Program-made: the position numbers and the translations under genes
Source: Panaeolus papilionaceus
Taxonomy: Eukaryota; Basidiomycota; Agaricomycetes; Agaricales
DNA: 64,000 nucleotides
Direction: 5' to 3'
Assembly (NCBI GenBank): GCA_015501605.1
Contig: JADNRZ010000030.1
Coordinates: 310,001-374,000 of the forward strand
Notes under the pieces: model-generated
Told to the model about the DNA's origin: nothing
The model's database searches: none
Seen by the model: only the letters and a program-made list of their open reading frames with translations
In this document: one piece after another, positions 36,197-48,828 of the stretch
Position numbering within the stretch: position 1 is the first letter of the stretch
Layout: every line of letters begins with the position of its first letter

Positions 36197-37817
36197 TCAC
36201 AAGCATTGTGAGTACCAATCGTTGGAATAGGTACACTTGGTACCTGACTCGCACGTCTTACAGCCTGTGTAGCCGGACCCTCCGCATTGGGCATATTTGG
36301 GTGCAGTGCAACCTCCGCCAGTGGGAGCCGACGTCGTAGGCTGGGGTTGGTTCTGAGTCGTGGTAGGGAGAGGTGCAGACCCTCCGCCGCTCAACTTAAC
36401 AGTAACGACAGAGCGAGCGGGAAGCGACACTGTCACCGCTCCACCAGACAGGGTGGCAGTCGTCGAGGCAACCTGATGACTGTTGTCCGTAAGGTAGGCT
36501 TGCGCAGCCGAAGGCGTAAAGCCGCTGAAACTGACTTTAGCGCTTTGCGAGCCGCTTCCGGAGTTGGTGAATACGACGACGACAGTCCCATCAGTGTTCT
36601 TGAACGCGCCGATCCCAACACTCGAAATTGTCCCAGAGGTGCTGACGCGCCGAGCACCAGGACGAATGAATCGAGACCACATAGTGAATGCCCAAAGGCG
36701 ACCAGAAGGGGTGACGTTGGTGCCGTCACTGGCAACGAGGTAGGAAGACGCCTGGAACTGGTTCACTTCAACGCCCTCCCAGTAGACATACGCCGAGAGG
36801 TTAGCGTTGACGATGCCGGTGAAGATCTTGTTGGCCCAAGTCATACCCTCGCACAATCCACCATTGCTGTACCAGGTCGTGCACCAAGCTGAGTCTAGAT
36901 CTGCGGCTTCGGTTTGCCAGACCTTGAGCTTGGTGTTGAGCGGCGAATTTGGATCACCACTATAAGAATGAGACGTGAAGACTCTGAGGTACTGTTCCAT
37001 GCCAGACGAAACGAGACTGTTCGTCATGGTACGTTGGGCAGGCCAGCCAGTAGCGTCGCAGCAGGTAAGCCCGACGTTAAGACCTGCGGCTTTGACGGTG
37101 TTGTACAGAATGGGAATGAAGGAACCAGCTTGCGGACCGTCGGATTGCATCGAAGAGTAGCCAGTCCTGCGGTTACAATATCACTGTCAGCCCCTATCTG
37201 ACATTCACAAAACTCGGAAAAACATACACCCAATCTGGCTCGTTTAGGAATCCCAAATGTGTCACCGTAATGCCCTCCTGTTTGTAGTACTTGACATACT
37301 GCGTCAGGAAGTTGGCATATGCTTGTCTCCAATCTCCAGAAGAGCACGATTTTCCGGTGACACCGCAAAGCCAGCCACCATTTCCTTGGTTGCCGTTCGT
37401 CTTCATGAAACCAGGGGCACTCCATGCGTCAGCATAGATGGTTTTGACACCATAGCCAATAGCCTGCTTGCTGAACCAGACCTGACCAGAGTCATCCGAG
37501 TTCCACTGGTAGCTGGGTGTGCCACTAGGCGAACCTGGACTATTGGGCAGAATGCTGTCTCCAGCGCCACCTGAGCCGATACGGTTTCGGATTATGGTGA
37601 AACCAGCGCCTGTCGACGTGCTGAACAGGTAGTCGAGTCCCTTCTGACGAGGGCCTGAGGCCATGTTTTGGAATTCCTTGGCTCGGCCGAATGCTTGGGA
37701 TACGCCAAATCCGTCGATTTCTTGGAGCAAGGAGCCAACATTAACAGTGATCGCTGTCTGGCTGAGAGCGAACTCGAAGGAAGCGATGAGGAGAGTAATG
37801 ATAGTGGCGGTTTTCAT
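36197..37817 (-). CDS. Secreted GH30 glycoside hydrolase with C-terminal CBM1
   Basis: An extracellular enzyme acting on plant or fungal cell-wall glycans. Fungal GH30 members cleave xylan, beta-1,6-galactan or beta-1,6-glucan; the substrate is not decidable here. The start is the ATG ending at 37817 ([19 protein letters not shown]), a clear signal peptide with a cut before QTAITVN. An upstream in-frame TTG is not a credible start. Two exons, with the intron after FLNEPDW (about 37165-37225). Catalytic residues expected from the family: acid/base Glu in GFLNEPD and nucleophile Glu in [11 protein letters not shown]. The beta-sandwich ending ([11 protein letters not shown]) is followed by a Pro/Thr linker ([18 protein letters not shown]) and a fungal cellulose-binding domain, [15 protein letters not shown]...[10 protein letters not shown]. 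All expected Cys and aromatic residues are present, so it looks active. Confidence 0.88.
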
Positions 37818-37878
37818 CTTGGTATGCAAGTGAAAAGTTGAACGTTGTTTGTGGAATATTATGCGTCTGATATCTCAC

Positions 37879-37890
37879 CTTTTATCCCAG
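37879..37890 (-). promoter_or_regulatory. TATA-like element of the GH30 gene
   Basis: On the minus strand this reads CTGGGATAAAAGG, about 60 bases before the GH30 ATG. It is a plausible core promoter element by position and composition only. Confidence 0.3.
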
Positions 37891-38060
37891 CGTCACGGAG
37901 GTTCGTCTGATTTGCATCGGATCAATATGTGTTGTGGGTTACAGACTTACAAGTGCATTAAGCGCGGGTGCAAATTAATGTGGTTAAAAAGCATAAACCA
38001 TGGAAGCTAGGTGCTATAGTTCCGGGCAAGAAACCCGCGATGACATGCATTTGCCTTGAG

Positions 38061-38134
38061 CCCCGGGCCGCACAAATATAAACTTTTTACCACAGGGCTT
38101 GATACATCGATAACCCCTAGCCCCTGAGGTGGGG
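38061..38134 (-). promoter_or_regulatory. Two candidate Cre1/CreA sites upstream of GH30
   Basis: Two matches to the fungal carbon-catabolite repressor consensus SYGGRG: CCCCGG at 38061-38066 (reverse orientation) and GTGGGG at 38129-38134. They lie about 245 and 310 bases upstream of the GH30 start. Paired sites of this type are common before cell-wall-degrading enzyme genes. A six-base motif is weak evidence alone. Confidence 0.25.
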
Positions 38135-38479
38135 TGAGAAGTCATCTGCGCGAAAATAGGGGTAGTTGGTGTAGTGAATGAAAGCGGACTGATCCGATAC
38201 TCCGGCAGAAACTCAACTTTTATGCAGTTGACGTCGTCTCATTTCGCATTGACATTGACTGGGGCTAGAACCAGAAGATCTTGTTCCGAGAGCTTTACTA
38301 TGACCTCCCAAGGCGGGACAAGCGAGATGATGAATAATAGTTGAACTTGATGCTGTTGTAAGATGTTACACAAGGAGGATAGGTTACACCAGGGAGTCCC
38401 ATTTGAACGAATCATCTTCACACTGATCCTCATCACCTAAATCCATCGCCTGGGTTCCTGGAAATAGCCAATAGATAAA

Positions 38480-40847
38480 TCAGCCTAAGCCAGAGACGAA
38501 AATACCAATGAACACACCCATTAAATCAACGAAGTTGGCTTGCGACGACAACAACAAGTCCTTCAATGACATACTCTTCTCTTCCTCATAGCTTGCTCCT
38601 TCTAGTCCATCATCATCGACATTGACGTCTTCTTCATCCGAGTGACTCAAATTAAAGCTCTTGGCCCTCGGCGTTGTAAGCTGATCTCCCAGTTCCGCGC
38701 TACCAGCACCACGCCAAACATCCTGCCCCTCTTCCTCTTCCCCATCCTCGTCGTCATCGACATCATCAGCCCCTAAAAAGCCCTCCGCAGACAACAACGA
38801 CGGAAGAGATACCGCAGCGTCCATAAAATTCGGAAACGACTCGCGACTTGTCATTCCACTATGCTTAAGCGTCGAAGGCGGACGTTCACCTGGTGTACTG
38901 GCTGTCCAGATCCTGTTGACCTTCTGTTTTGATTTGGGTGTTTTAACTTTGCTGCGAGGTGTACCATAAAAGTCGAATTCCGTGTCGCTGCCTTCGTTGT
39001 CACTAGGCAGGTCGTTGGTGGAATTGATAAGCTAAGAATTTTTTGGCATCAGCTGCGTTTCAGCCAATCAAAGGGTGGGATGTACTTGATTGACTTCCTC
39101 CCCACCGCTAAACACTCGCAACGTTGACACTCGGGGTCTAGCTTGACGCGCCATTGAGAACCTGATGGATTTCCTAGGGCTGCGTTTCTGGGGAGAGGCA
39201 GTACTCGAGACTTTCCTATTCATTGTCGGATTATGAGGTGGCAAACGTTGGGATATTCCAGTTGGGGGCTTGACTTTGGGTTCCAATGCAGGAAGTCGTT
39301 CTGGCAGGGGGTCTTGAGCAACAGGATAAGGCGGCAAAATGCTTGTTCGTATTTCTTCAATCCGATGTTCAAGCCTTGCGACGAGATCAGGGGTCCCTAG
39401 TTCATCTACAACCGAATTGGTGAGCCTGAATAATATATTTTCATCCAATTGAACTAGCAAGCCTGACGGAGGGGAAGGGGGTATTGATGGACCAGAGGTG
39501 TGGTTACTCAGCGTGTCGAATAGTCTCTCGTTTTCAAGATTGAGCTGAGCTATTGCGTTGACCAGGGTGGCATGCATTGTCGCGTGCGCTTGTAATAATG
39601 ATTGAATCTGTTGTTCAGCGGGATGAGAAGTTGTTTTGGTAGGTCCCCCTTTCACTTTGGATTCGGCAGGCCGGAAAATAGGACGGCGGAATTTCTTCAG
39701 AAGTGATGGATGGTGTGCAGCAGCCACTGGGAGGGGTACAATTGAGGAAGGGTTTGGCGTCGAGATATCGTTCTGCTGCTGATAAAAACTATTGGTTGGG
39801 TGCTAGTTCACTCAGGCTGTGAATTATTTTACCTGGTTGGGTAATGTTGGGGGCGAATTATTCGAGGAATTAGACAATGAAAGTCCAGCTAAAGTCAGCG
39901 ATAGTTCAAGTGCCTTTGCGCCTTCCTCTCCCATCCAAAAGGCAGCTTGAATGTGCTTGAGCTTTGACTTGGCTAATTCTTGTATTTGTCTGGTTGAAGA
40001 GGTTGCAAGTTTACCGTCCCCGCGACTATCAGACAACTGGGCCTGATAGGTGGGTCAGAGATATCGAAAAGAGAAACCTTAGCTAGAACATACGCGTAAC
40101 CTCTCCAGTTCCTCTGCCCGATGATCCAAATATAAGGCTTTTTGCTTCCATCCCTGACGCATGAAATTCAAATTCAGGAGCTTGGAGTTGTATAGCTGCG
40201 GCTGTCGTGTAACTGATAACAAGGCGTTGTTCCCGGGTCAATCGTCAACCACAAACTGAACATGTGAACCCACGCTCTTGAACAAAATCAGAGATAGGTC
40301 GCGATTTCGACAGTTTCATAAGAGTGTGGGTTGATAACGCGAGTATGAGACGCTCAAACCTACGGAAATCATAAGAATCACATTAGTCATATTGGGGCTG
40401 ACATGCGTACCGTTCACCTGAGCACTCCTCCAGCAACGATTTTCTGATCACCACCTCTTTCCACCACACCGCAGGCACTCCAATGGGCGCTGGCTTGCGG
40501 TTCGTCTGCTTCAAGTTGGAACTTTTTGCTGACGCCGAGTTATACAATGATCCATGACGAAGTTGTTCAAGATACTTCGCCAGTGAAGTCCTAAACGCCA
40601 CAGTGTCTGATGGTCTGCTACATGGGTAAGTCGGAAACAAAGCCTTCGGGCCGTCTTTCATTCTCTCTAGTCGCCCAACCAAAAAGTACGAGATATCCTC
40701 CATTGTTTTTGTGCGTTCTCTTAACCCTCTCGTCGAAGCGAACAGATTTTCGTCATATTCTGGTTTATTCGCATATGGATAACTGACCAGGTGCAGGTGA
40801 ACAAGCAAGAGCAATGAATTTGGTAGAGCCATAACAATATTGGCCAT
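38480..40847 (-). CDS. HAUS6: Augmin complex subunit HAUS6-like
   Basis: HAUS6 is a subunit of augmin, which recruits gamma-tubulin to spindle microtubules for branching nucleation. The start is the ATG ending at 40847 (MANIVMALPNSLLLLVHLHL). The N-terminal HAUS6 domain is visible: NKPEYDENLFASTRGLRER, FYFLVGRLE-like, ALFPTYPCSRPSDTVAFRTS, KYLEQLRHG, WWKEVVIRKSLLEECSGERF, and after an intron ERLILALSTHTLMKL. Downstream exons give NLNFMRQGWKQKALYLDHRA, QIQELAKSKLKHIQAAFWMG, and LLQAHATMHATLVNAIAQLN. The C-terminal half is Pro/Ser-rich and basic (SPQKRSPRKSIRFS), then acidic (DDVDDDEDGEEEEGQD). The RKSLLEEC-GERFE block is the strongest family marker. The last residues before the stop at 38480 may be affected by a missed intron. 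Confidence 0.78.
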
Positions 40848-42479
40848 CGTGGTTGTGGTTGAAGGACATATGTCACGCGCCCGTCACGCAAAAGCCCCTA
40901 AGTTCGGGGGAACATCTCAACCACACCTTGACACCAATTTCGAATATTTTTCAAAAGAGCACAAATATCGTACAGATTTTTTAGGCCCTTCCTTAAAACG
41001 AGAGTAAATTAAGGAAAGTTATTAAGGTGGGTGATACATCTAGTTTATAAAACGCATTGACATGCTCTCGTATTGCCCTAGCAAGTTTTCAAATATACAT
41101 ATTTTCAGCACTGTCAATGAGCAACGAGGTGGGGCTCAAATAATTTCCGAATGTTTTACCGAGTTAGAACATTGGGTATAAGTGTGAATTCGATAAGTTA
41201 CAGTCTCTTCGTATATGTATTTCTTTCCTTTTTCTACATATTTATGGCATCCGCCATAATTGCGAAGTGCTAGTGATCGGCGCCAGCGCTAAAAACTGCC
41301 CGGCCGTGCTTACTCTCGTCACATCTCAGTACATCAAATCTGCTTAAAAATTCATCGTTTTCCTTGATATAGCCTTCTCAGAGGTGATATGCCCTCGAAC
41401 AATGATTATCGCTCGTTACACAAAGCAGGTTGATGATAAACTGCGAGTTGCTGCTGCATCGAATGTCTTTCTATCAGAAGGTCGACATTGCTTTCTCTTG
41501 TATGGGAACGCCTCCAGTCAGGGGTCCTGTGTACGATGTATCATGTTTCGATACTCACAGCAAATAATAACGAGGTTGAGCCACAGGCCGCAGTATGCAT
41601 ATTTTCGTAATTCGAAGGATGTCTGATGTAAATATTCCAGAATGAAGTCTATATACTCCGAAGCACCTGTGAAGTCTAGTTTGGAAATACATCTATGCAA
41701 CCCATGCTTATTTTTGTTCACCTATACGATTTACGACGCCCGATCATGGTTGATCATGATTTATGATGAGGTGCCATGATGTGGAACGATAGGTACACGC
41801 GAGGAATCGTGTCTCCTCAGAGTCTCTATCTTTCCCAACACATAAATTTATGGGTCCTATATTTACGAGGGTTGCTGTGAGATGGCTCTGCTAGACAAGA
41901 TGGGACCGCGCGCCTGTGAGATCAACTAGAAGCTTGTTGTTGGTTGGGTCTCAAATAAATGTAATTGAACAAAATAAAATCACCGCACAGAGATGCTATG
42001 AGCGGGGATTTTAATCGAATAGTCAAATTTGAAACACAATAATGCGTGGCCAAGACAGGCCTTTCGACATCTGGCGAAGCTTAGGAATTTATACTACAAT
42101 CCCCAACCATCATCGTTGTTTGGTTGTGCTTACACTTGATTACAAAAAGCTACGAGCCAACTGAGCCTTCACCTTGACTGGTCCACCACAACTTCTGCAA
42201 TATTCCTAGCACACAGGTAATTTAAGAGCTTGGAAATCGAAATGGCTTTCTGATCCTTCTAAAAATTTAGAAATAACCCCTTGAGCAGGGTTTTTCTTCA
42301 AAAATGTGTACCCATCACTCTTGCTGTGGGCATCACGGTCTATAAATTCTTGCAACAAACCATCAATTGGAGGCTTCATCAATCAGGGATGGCGGTGCTA
42401 ACGACACTGTATGAGAGCTTATCCCAGAAAAGACACAGACCACTGAGGGTGGCATCGCTACATACTGGGTAATTCCAAC
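40848..42479. other. Intergenic, no gene seen
   Basis: A 1.6-kb AT-leaning stretch between HAUS6 (start at 40847, -) and the membrane-protein gene (+). Small open frames (41384-41626 +, 41518-41721 -) lack bias and motifs. The right end may hold a first exon of the next gene. Confidence 0.4.
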
Positions 42480-44749
42480 TTGGCTTTGGACCATCATCCG
42501 GATCCATACGCTTTCCTCACCTTCAACGCCTGGCGCGTTTGTCGGTTCCAAATCAAAGAAATAAAGGAATACCTTCGCGGTACCTCCGCTTTCTCATCGC
42601 TCTCTTTCCCGCCTGGTGCAGGAAATGATGATGATGACCCTTCAGATTCACCAGTTGTGAGTCAGCGCTCGTTCTCTTCATTTCTTCCTGTCAAACTTCC
42701 ACGCGAAGGAAGAGCAGGATCTAGTCGCGCCGACATACGTACTCATACCATTTTACCCTATTTTAATCTCAACAGGCTTCCCTTTGCTCTTCTGTCTCTT
42801 TTGGCTGGTATCCCAAGTGTTGTATCACTAGGCCTTACCCTCCAGCCCACCTCGGTCGTCAATTCTTCCTCTATCGTTGTCTGGTCAAAAGAACAGCCCT
42901 CAGACTTTCAGATAACAGACTTTGACCTCCGTTTCGTGCAAGGAATCACAGATGTCGGGTTAGCAGCAGCCAATATTGAGGTCAGACCAGACGCACAATT
43001 TGGTATCGTTACCATTCAATTTCCCCAAGCTGGGTGAGTGCCTCTCTGAACGGGACCGTGCCTGTGCTCGTTGTGACCGCCGTTGACCATCGTATTATAT
43101 TCCTATACAGTCATTATGTTATTAAAGCAGTCACCGGGTGAGCATCTTTATCGTGTTATCCAAACCAAGTGGTATGCGTCTGTGCTCATGTCGTTTTCTT
43201 GAGGAGTCCCCGGTTCATTCCTGCCGGAACGAGCAACGATGTGAATGTGATTGAGATTCCGTCCAATTCGACCACAACGACATCGTGAGTAGTCACTATC
43301 GCTAGCTCTGCCTGCGGCATCAATGTCTGAAACGTTGATAGATTGAAGCCCACTCCCACTGCCTCGCCTAGTCCATCGTGAGTCTCTTGTCATTTTTCGG
43401 TGCTGGAAAATAATGTCTAACCTGATGTTTCACTCGTAGAATCACCACATCGTCAGGGTACGCATCCCGAGCCCGCTTGACTCGTATCCGAAAATTTAAC
43501 TAACTTCTCACTCAGAACTGTTCCTCGCCTACGCAATGTTAACCTTCCCGCCATTGTCGGAGGCATCCTCGGTGCACTCATTCTCATCGGCCTGCTCGCC
43601 ACGTTAGGCGTATTCCTTCTCCGTCGCAAACACGCCATCAAGAGACGCTGGACATTCCACAAAGATATGATGTTCAAGAACCATCCCCGCAACAACGCAG
43701 GCTCAACTCGGATTCCGTCACCGCCACCTACTCTGCCAGTATTACCGCTCCCATCGCCAGGAGGCATGTCAGACCCAGAAATGCAAGCAGCACCCAATGC
43801 TCCTCCTGCTAGTGTGATGACGAGGACACCGACAAGCAGGACGCTATTTTGCGTACCCTGGGATAAGCACCATCCTGATTATGATGTCGAGCATGGTGTC
43901 CCACCCAAGTCGCCTACGTCCCCCAAGAGTCCTACGTCTCCACAGTCAATGAACATCAAAATTCCAGCACCCGTAGCCCGAAATATGAGCATGAGCGGGA
44001 GCACGGTACCGCTGACACTCCCAGCTGGTGCTGCTCCCCCATCATCCCCTGCCGTGGCCTCGAATGCAGTTGCAGCTGCTGGTGAACCATTTCCTCGGTC
44101 GTTGATACTTGCGACAGGTCATGTTGTACCCGCACCGCAGGGCCCTCGTAATTCATCGCCGACACGGATGACACCCCTACCTCCAATCCCAGCAGCAGCA
44201 GGAGGGGCAGCCACACAAGGAGCTCCAACGACGACTCCAGCACCGACAACGAAGGTACCTCCACCGGCTGTTATTCGCAAGCTCCCTCAACCCGTTATCC
44301 GAGCTTCAAATCTCCCCCCTCCTCCTAACGCTACCTCAAGCAACAGCACACTAGCGACAACATCCACATTTTCATCGCGCACCCCTTCACCCAGCCTCCC
44401 CATCATCCGCACTCACATCTCCATAACGCCCCTCTCATCTTCAGTCACCGGTTCTGGAACCAGCGTAGCCGGCTCGTCCAATCTCGCGAGCAGCATCATC
44501 ACCACCCCGGCGAGATCCCGGCGTCAAGCGGAGATTCAGGAGCGCATGGTGCAGCTAGCGGGGCAGATGACGGTGTTAGAGGAGGAGGACATGACTGCAC
44601 GGGCATTGGGGGAGGAAGAGAGCCATGGGGTTGTGCTTGAGGATATGAAGAAGCAGATGGTGTGGTTGAAGGAGAATGAGCATGGGCCGTGGGCGATGGG
44701 GACGAGCGATACGCCGCCGCCTGGGTATATGAGGTACATGATCCCTTGA
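42480..44749 (+). CDS. Single-pass membrane protein with Pro-rich cytosolic tail
   Basis: The likely product is a type I plasma-membrane protein of the sort common in basidiomycetes. A hydrophobic leader, RLPFALLSLLAGIPSVVSL, is followed by an extracellular beta-rich part (SSSIVVWSKEQPSDFQITDF, FGIVTIQFPQ). Several tiny exons come next (HYVIKAVTG; FIPAGTSNDVNVIEI; LKPTPTASPSPS), then a membrane helix, LPAIVGGILGALILIGLLATLGVFLL, with a basic stop-transfer RRKHAIKRR. The tail has KSPTSPKSPTSPQS repeats and ends GYMRYMIP. The start is unresolved: the open frame from 42480 begins at TTG and contains no ATG before the leader. A strong acceptor (TTTTAATCTCAACAG) at 42777 suggests the second exon begins at about 42778, after an unseen first exon. 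No enzyme domain was recognised. Confidence 0.6.
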
Positions 44750-45913
44750 TTGGTAGATGGTGGTGGACATGAACAGGCTAGCCCGCTCTCGCGGACGTGT
44801 TGACGACTGTATATTTGATGACTGCTTTAAAGGCGATTAAATAATAAATTAAAAAAGACAAAAAATTGCCATGCACAACATTTCTTCAAGTTGATTTTGC
44901 GAAAGCATGTGGTTAGGCTCCTTGGGATAAATTGCTCTGGCATTCCCATTTCCTGGCGGTTCTTCATGAAAGTTCGCGGAAATATGAACCTACTCTACAT
45001 ACACCACTATTGTCGTGGTCTGACTACGGGAGACTAGCTTGGATTCAAACAAACACTGATTCACTTACATGGCTCACCCAAACCATCTTTCTCCCACTCT
45101 CTCGTTCTACCATTATCTTTTAAGGCTCTACATATATTCTGATGAGGGTGCGATCTTTCATATTTATGGTAGCTAATTTGTTTATGATAATAGATTGCAA
45201 AAAATGCCCTCAGAACAATGAAACCAAGTCATCCCGTATATCAAAATTACTGGTTCTTATTCAGTGTGTAGCATCAAGGCAAAATCGTAGGGTTTTCGTG
45301 TTAAAAATCTCCTCGCTACCTCTTCATTCGCTCTCCAAAGTGCAAGCTGAAGTGAAAGTGGGATGAGCCCCTATGATTGAACACGGGGAATGCCGCAGGT
45401 GATGATGCTGGGATGATGAGTGCATTGGAACGACCTTGACAGTGCTCTTTATTCTGACAGCCTTACCGAATGGCTGACCGTCAAACGCTCGATTCGTATT
45501 CTGTCGCTTTTTATCGCTTTTTATCGTGAGGAAAAGTCCTAACGTTTGGTGAAACCTTCAAGCATTCACATTCAACGCGTCTAAATCGGTCTAAATTGCT
45601 GCCGTCCAAGGTCAACGGTGAGCACAGCTGTGGCGGGTTGCGGGGTACAGCCTGGCACCAACTGAATTAGTGAAGGTCATTTATGTATAGACCCGTAGGT
45701 GTCTGGATATGAGTACACAACGGAATGATTCCGAGTCAAAGTTAACCTTCCTCATCATCTGCCAGTTCATTTTGACCGCATGCACAGGGCCAACAATGAC
45801 AAAAGAGGCTGTACATGTCAAGGTATCACGAGGAACACATTTATACCCACATAACTCGACCACCGAATGCTCCATCTGCAGAACTCAAACCTCTGATTCT
45901 ACCCTATTCAACA
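44750..45913. other. Intergenic, no gene seen
   Basis: Between the membrane-protein gene and copy C, both on the plus strand. AT-rich in its first part, with A runs just past 44840. No frame has support. The right end is the copy C promoter. Confidence 0.4.
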
Positions 45914-48828
45914 ATGGAAGAGAATCTCCCCGCGTACAAATCTGCTCTCGACGATTCAAAAATCGCAAATGATAGCAGTCTGCTCCCCAAGTACTCTCCA
46001 CCTTCCCAATTCACTATCGGGACACACAGGACGCAAGCACCCCTTGTTGGGATCCCCGAGATTAAAGGACACTTGGCGCTTTTGAATGCTTTCCATGAGC
46101 TCAAGATGAGTGTGGAATCGCCAAGCTTTGTAGCTGTAGGAAACGGCATCCCAGGGGACAAAGATAAGCGGTGGGGATGGTTTGTCGGGCTGGCTGTTGA
46201 GAGGTGAGTGAATTGTGCCCCGGATCTGCGGTCATTTTTATTTTGAGATTTTGGGCTTGGCTTTGGCTTTGGTTCTTCGACATGGACTGATTGCGAGCGT
46301 CTATCTAGATTTGATGTGTGGTGTCAGAATCTCGAGTATGGAGTTGATCATTTGAATGTGTGGTCGACGGTCATTCCGCCTATTGATGTGTTAATGGTGC
46401 GTGTTCAACCTCTTATCGCGGTCGTTTATTAACAATGTCATCAGGTCTGGCATGCCTACATGTTGAACCCCAAGTAAGCATCAAAGATATTCATGCATAG
46501 TGTGTTTCTGACGCGATTCACAGGTGGTACGGTGAAGACGAGAAGCGAGGGCCTTTGAAAGCTCTCAAGCAACTCGACAAGCATTTCGCTGCAGCGCTGG
46601 TAAGCTCGTCATGCCCTTTAGTAAGATGACTTCATACTAATTTTAATTAGGCCACAGACATGCACCAATTCCTAAGATCAAACCCTTCTCCAGAACGAAT
46701 TGCATTTTGGGAAAGGAAATCTATCACGTCTTTTGACCACGCCTCCGGAGTTCAATCTCTCGTAACGAAACAGGTCAAATGCCCTCTCTGTTCATACCCC
46801 CTCACCGTCGGTAAGTCCCAGCGATTCCTTGTCCTCTTTTCAAAATGACAGGCTAATACGAATAACCCAGATTATATGGACCTCTATGGTCATGGTCGAG
46901 GATACCTGCAACAGGGATTCTCCATCCCTTGCCTCAATTACTGCGGAATCCAAGATATCAATAAAGAAAAACTCGCTGTCCGCAAGCTAGCCAACGACCT
47001 TGCAGCACCACTAACCAATCCACCAATATTCCTAGCGTAAGTGGATTACCTATTTTTACCTTGTCGAAGTGTATGATCACTCAAACTCCGTTTTGCTTCA
47101 TAGTGGAACCAACTTTCAACCATCCACGATCAGGGACCAAATCTTTTCAAATGAAGCTCAAGCTCGCGTCCTTGCAGCTGCAAATTTCCATCCAACGACA
47201 CCTAGTACGAAGGAACGGGGTGTGGTGGCAATTATGGTATTCTCGGAATATTCTTTGGAGAAGTTGAGGGCGACGATGAACGTTTCGGGGCCTGATAGGC
47301 TGTGGGTTTTTCTTAATAACATATAAACTGCTGTTCTGACTAACGACTTGTGGTTTTTATAGTACTGGTCGGATTATGAGTGCTTATACTGACGACAAAC
47401 CGTATTCATTGGATCTGGTCGGAGCTGTGAGTATCTCCTTTTTGTTTTTAGTATTTCTTCAAACTAAACACTGGTTTCAAAGGTGCTACGACAAGGCTCA
47501 TTTGTACAGAAGATGTACGATTTAGGCTGGACGAGGCAAGGGTTTTTCGATGGAGCGGATAACGAGATTGTTTTGCACCATGCGATGGCGAGATATCATG
47601 GGTGGGTCAGGCTCGACCCTGTATTCTTTGCAATGATGTTAATTCCGAGCATTGTTTTACAGCTTTTTAGATCTGCTGTCATCCTCGCCTGCTTCGTTTT
47701 TCGTCCCGACATTGGATATCGATCTCGTGTGGCATACCCACCAACTCCACCCTGATAAATACGAGCACGATACCACGCAGTTTGTGGGGCGATATATTGA
47801 CCAGTAAGTAAACTCACCTAAAACGCTCCTTATTTACATCACTCATAGTCTTCCTTTCTCAACAGCGACGACAAAGTAGAAGGCCTTCGCCTCTCCTCAT
47901 CCTTTGACATCACCTGCAAGGCCTGGAAAGCCCGATTCGGTATACCCTACACCCACTGTGGCTGCCCCCACCCAGGTCAAAAAGCCGAAGACATCGATGA
48001 CCCCCACTCATTCAGCAAGCGCATCTCACGCATCTTCAGCTCATCCAGTAAAACCCAAGTACTCGCCGCCGGCACCAGCAGCACCCAACAACCCACCAAG
48101 AACCTCCTCATCCCATCCACCGACCGAGCAGACGCAATGAGCGCAACGCATCCAAGCGACCACAACGCTGTGCGGTTCGCGAACAAGGGCGTTATCACAG
48201 CTCGTGGGATCGATCTGGGCAAGTTCAGACACGAGAGGATGTCGAGGAAGTATGACTCGTTGTTGAGACAACGAAGAAGGCAGGCGGAGAAGTTGGAGAA
48301 GAAGCGGAAATCGTTGAACGCCAAGGCGGCGAAGACAGCCGGTGCGAGTGGGTTGGGTGTGGGTGGGTTGCCGAAGGCGCCTCATGCACCTGGAGCTGCA
48401 AATACGACGTCAAGGAATGGGGCGAACGGGGCGGCGTATTCGCCGTACGATTATGTGTTTTTGGCGCCTATACCATTGTATTATGGTGCGGGGATGGTTT
48501 ATGGGGGTGGATGCGTGGCGTATCATGGTGGGTATGCACCTACCTCTGTTTCTGGGTGTGGAAATGTGAGTTGAATCGTCTACTGTTACGAGTGACTAGA
48601 ACTGACGCGATTTTTACACCCATACAGTGTGGGTCTGGTGGGACATGTGGGGGCGGATGTGGAGGTGGAGGGTTTGATAACCTTGCGTCCGGGAATTGTG
48701 GTTCTAATGGAAGTTCATGTGCTGGGGGCGGAGGGGATGGAGGCGGAGGTGGTGGTGGGTGCGGGGGTGGTGGAGGTTGTGGGGGTGGAGGAGGTTGTGG
48801 GGGTGGAGGATGTGGTGGGGGTAGTTAA
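45914..48828 (+). CDS. Glycine-rich domain (GRDP/DUF1399) protein, copy C
   Basis: The best preserved member of the second subgroup. The start is the ATG at 45914 (MEENLPAYKSALDDSK), which fits the MDEGLPAY start of copy D. Exons in order: RWGWFVGLAVER; FDVWCQNLEYGVDHLN, then PPIDVLM; VWHAYMLNPK; WYGEDEKRGPLKALKQLD; FWERKSITSFD, then VKCPLCSYPLTV; GHGRGYLQQGFSIPCLNYCG; ARVLAAANFHPTTPS, then FSEYSLEKLRATM; GRIMSAYTDDKPYSLDLVGA; VLRQGSFVQKMYDLGW; VPTLDIDLVWHTHQLHPDKY; ARFGIPYTHCGCPHPGQKAE; ATHPSDHNAVRFANKGVI; a basic coiled coil (RKYDSLLRQRRRQAEKLEKK); YSPYDYVFLAPIPLYYG. The last exon is a CGSGGTCGGGCGGGG tail with about 60 Gly/Cys-rich residues, stopping at 48828. No frame break was seen. CPLC and CGCP pairs plus the HTHQ and THC motifs could bind metal (inference). 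Confidence 0.8.

Noticed and set aside
36287..37201. Plus-strand frames of 201 and 95 codons over the GH30 gene
   Set aside because: Antisense to an enzyme with signal peptide, catalytic residues and CBM1 in frame; high GC keeps the other strand open.
47977..48413. Minus-strand frames over copy C
   Set aside because: They overlap the well-supported CGCPHP and ATHPSDHNAV exon of copy C in another frame.
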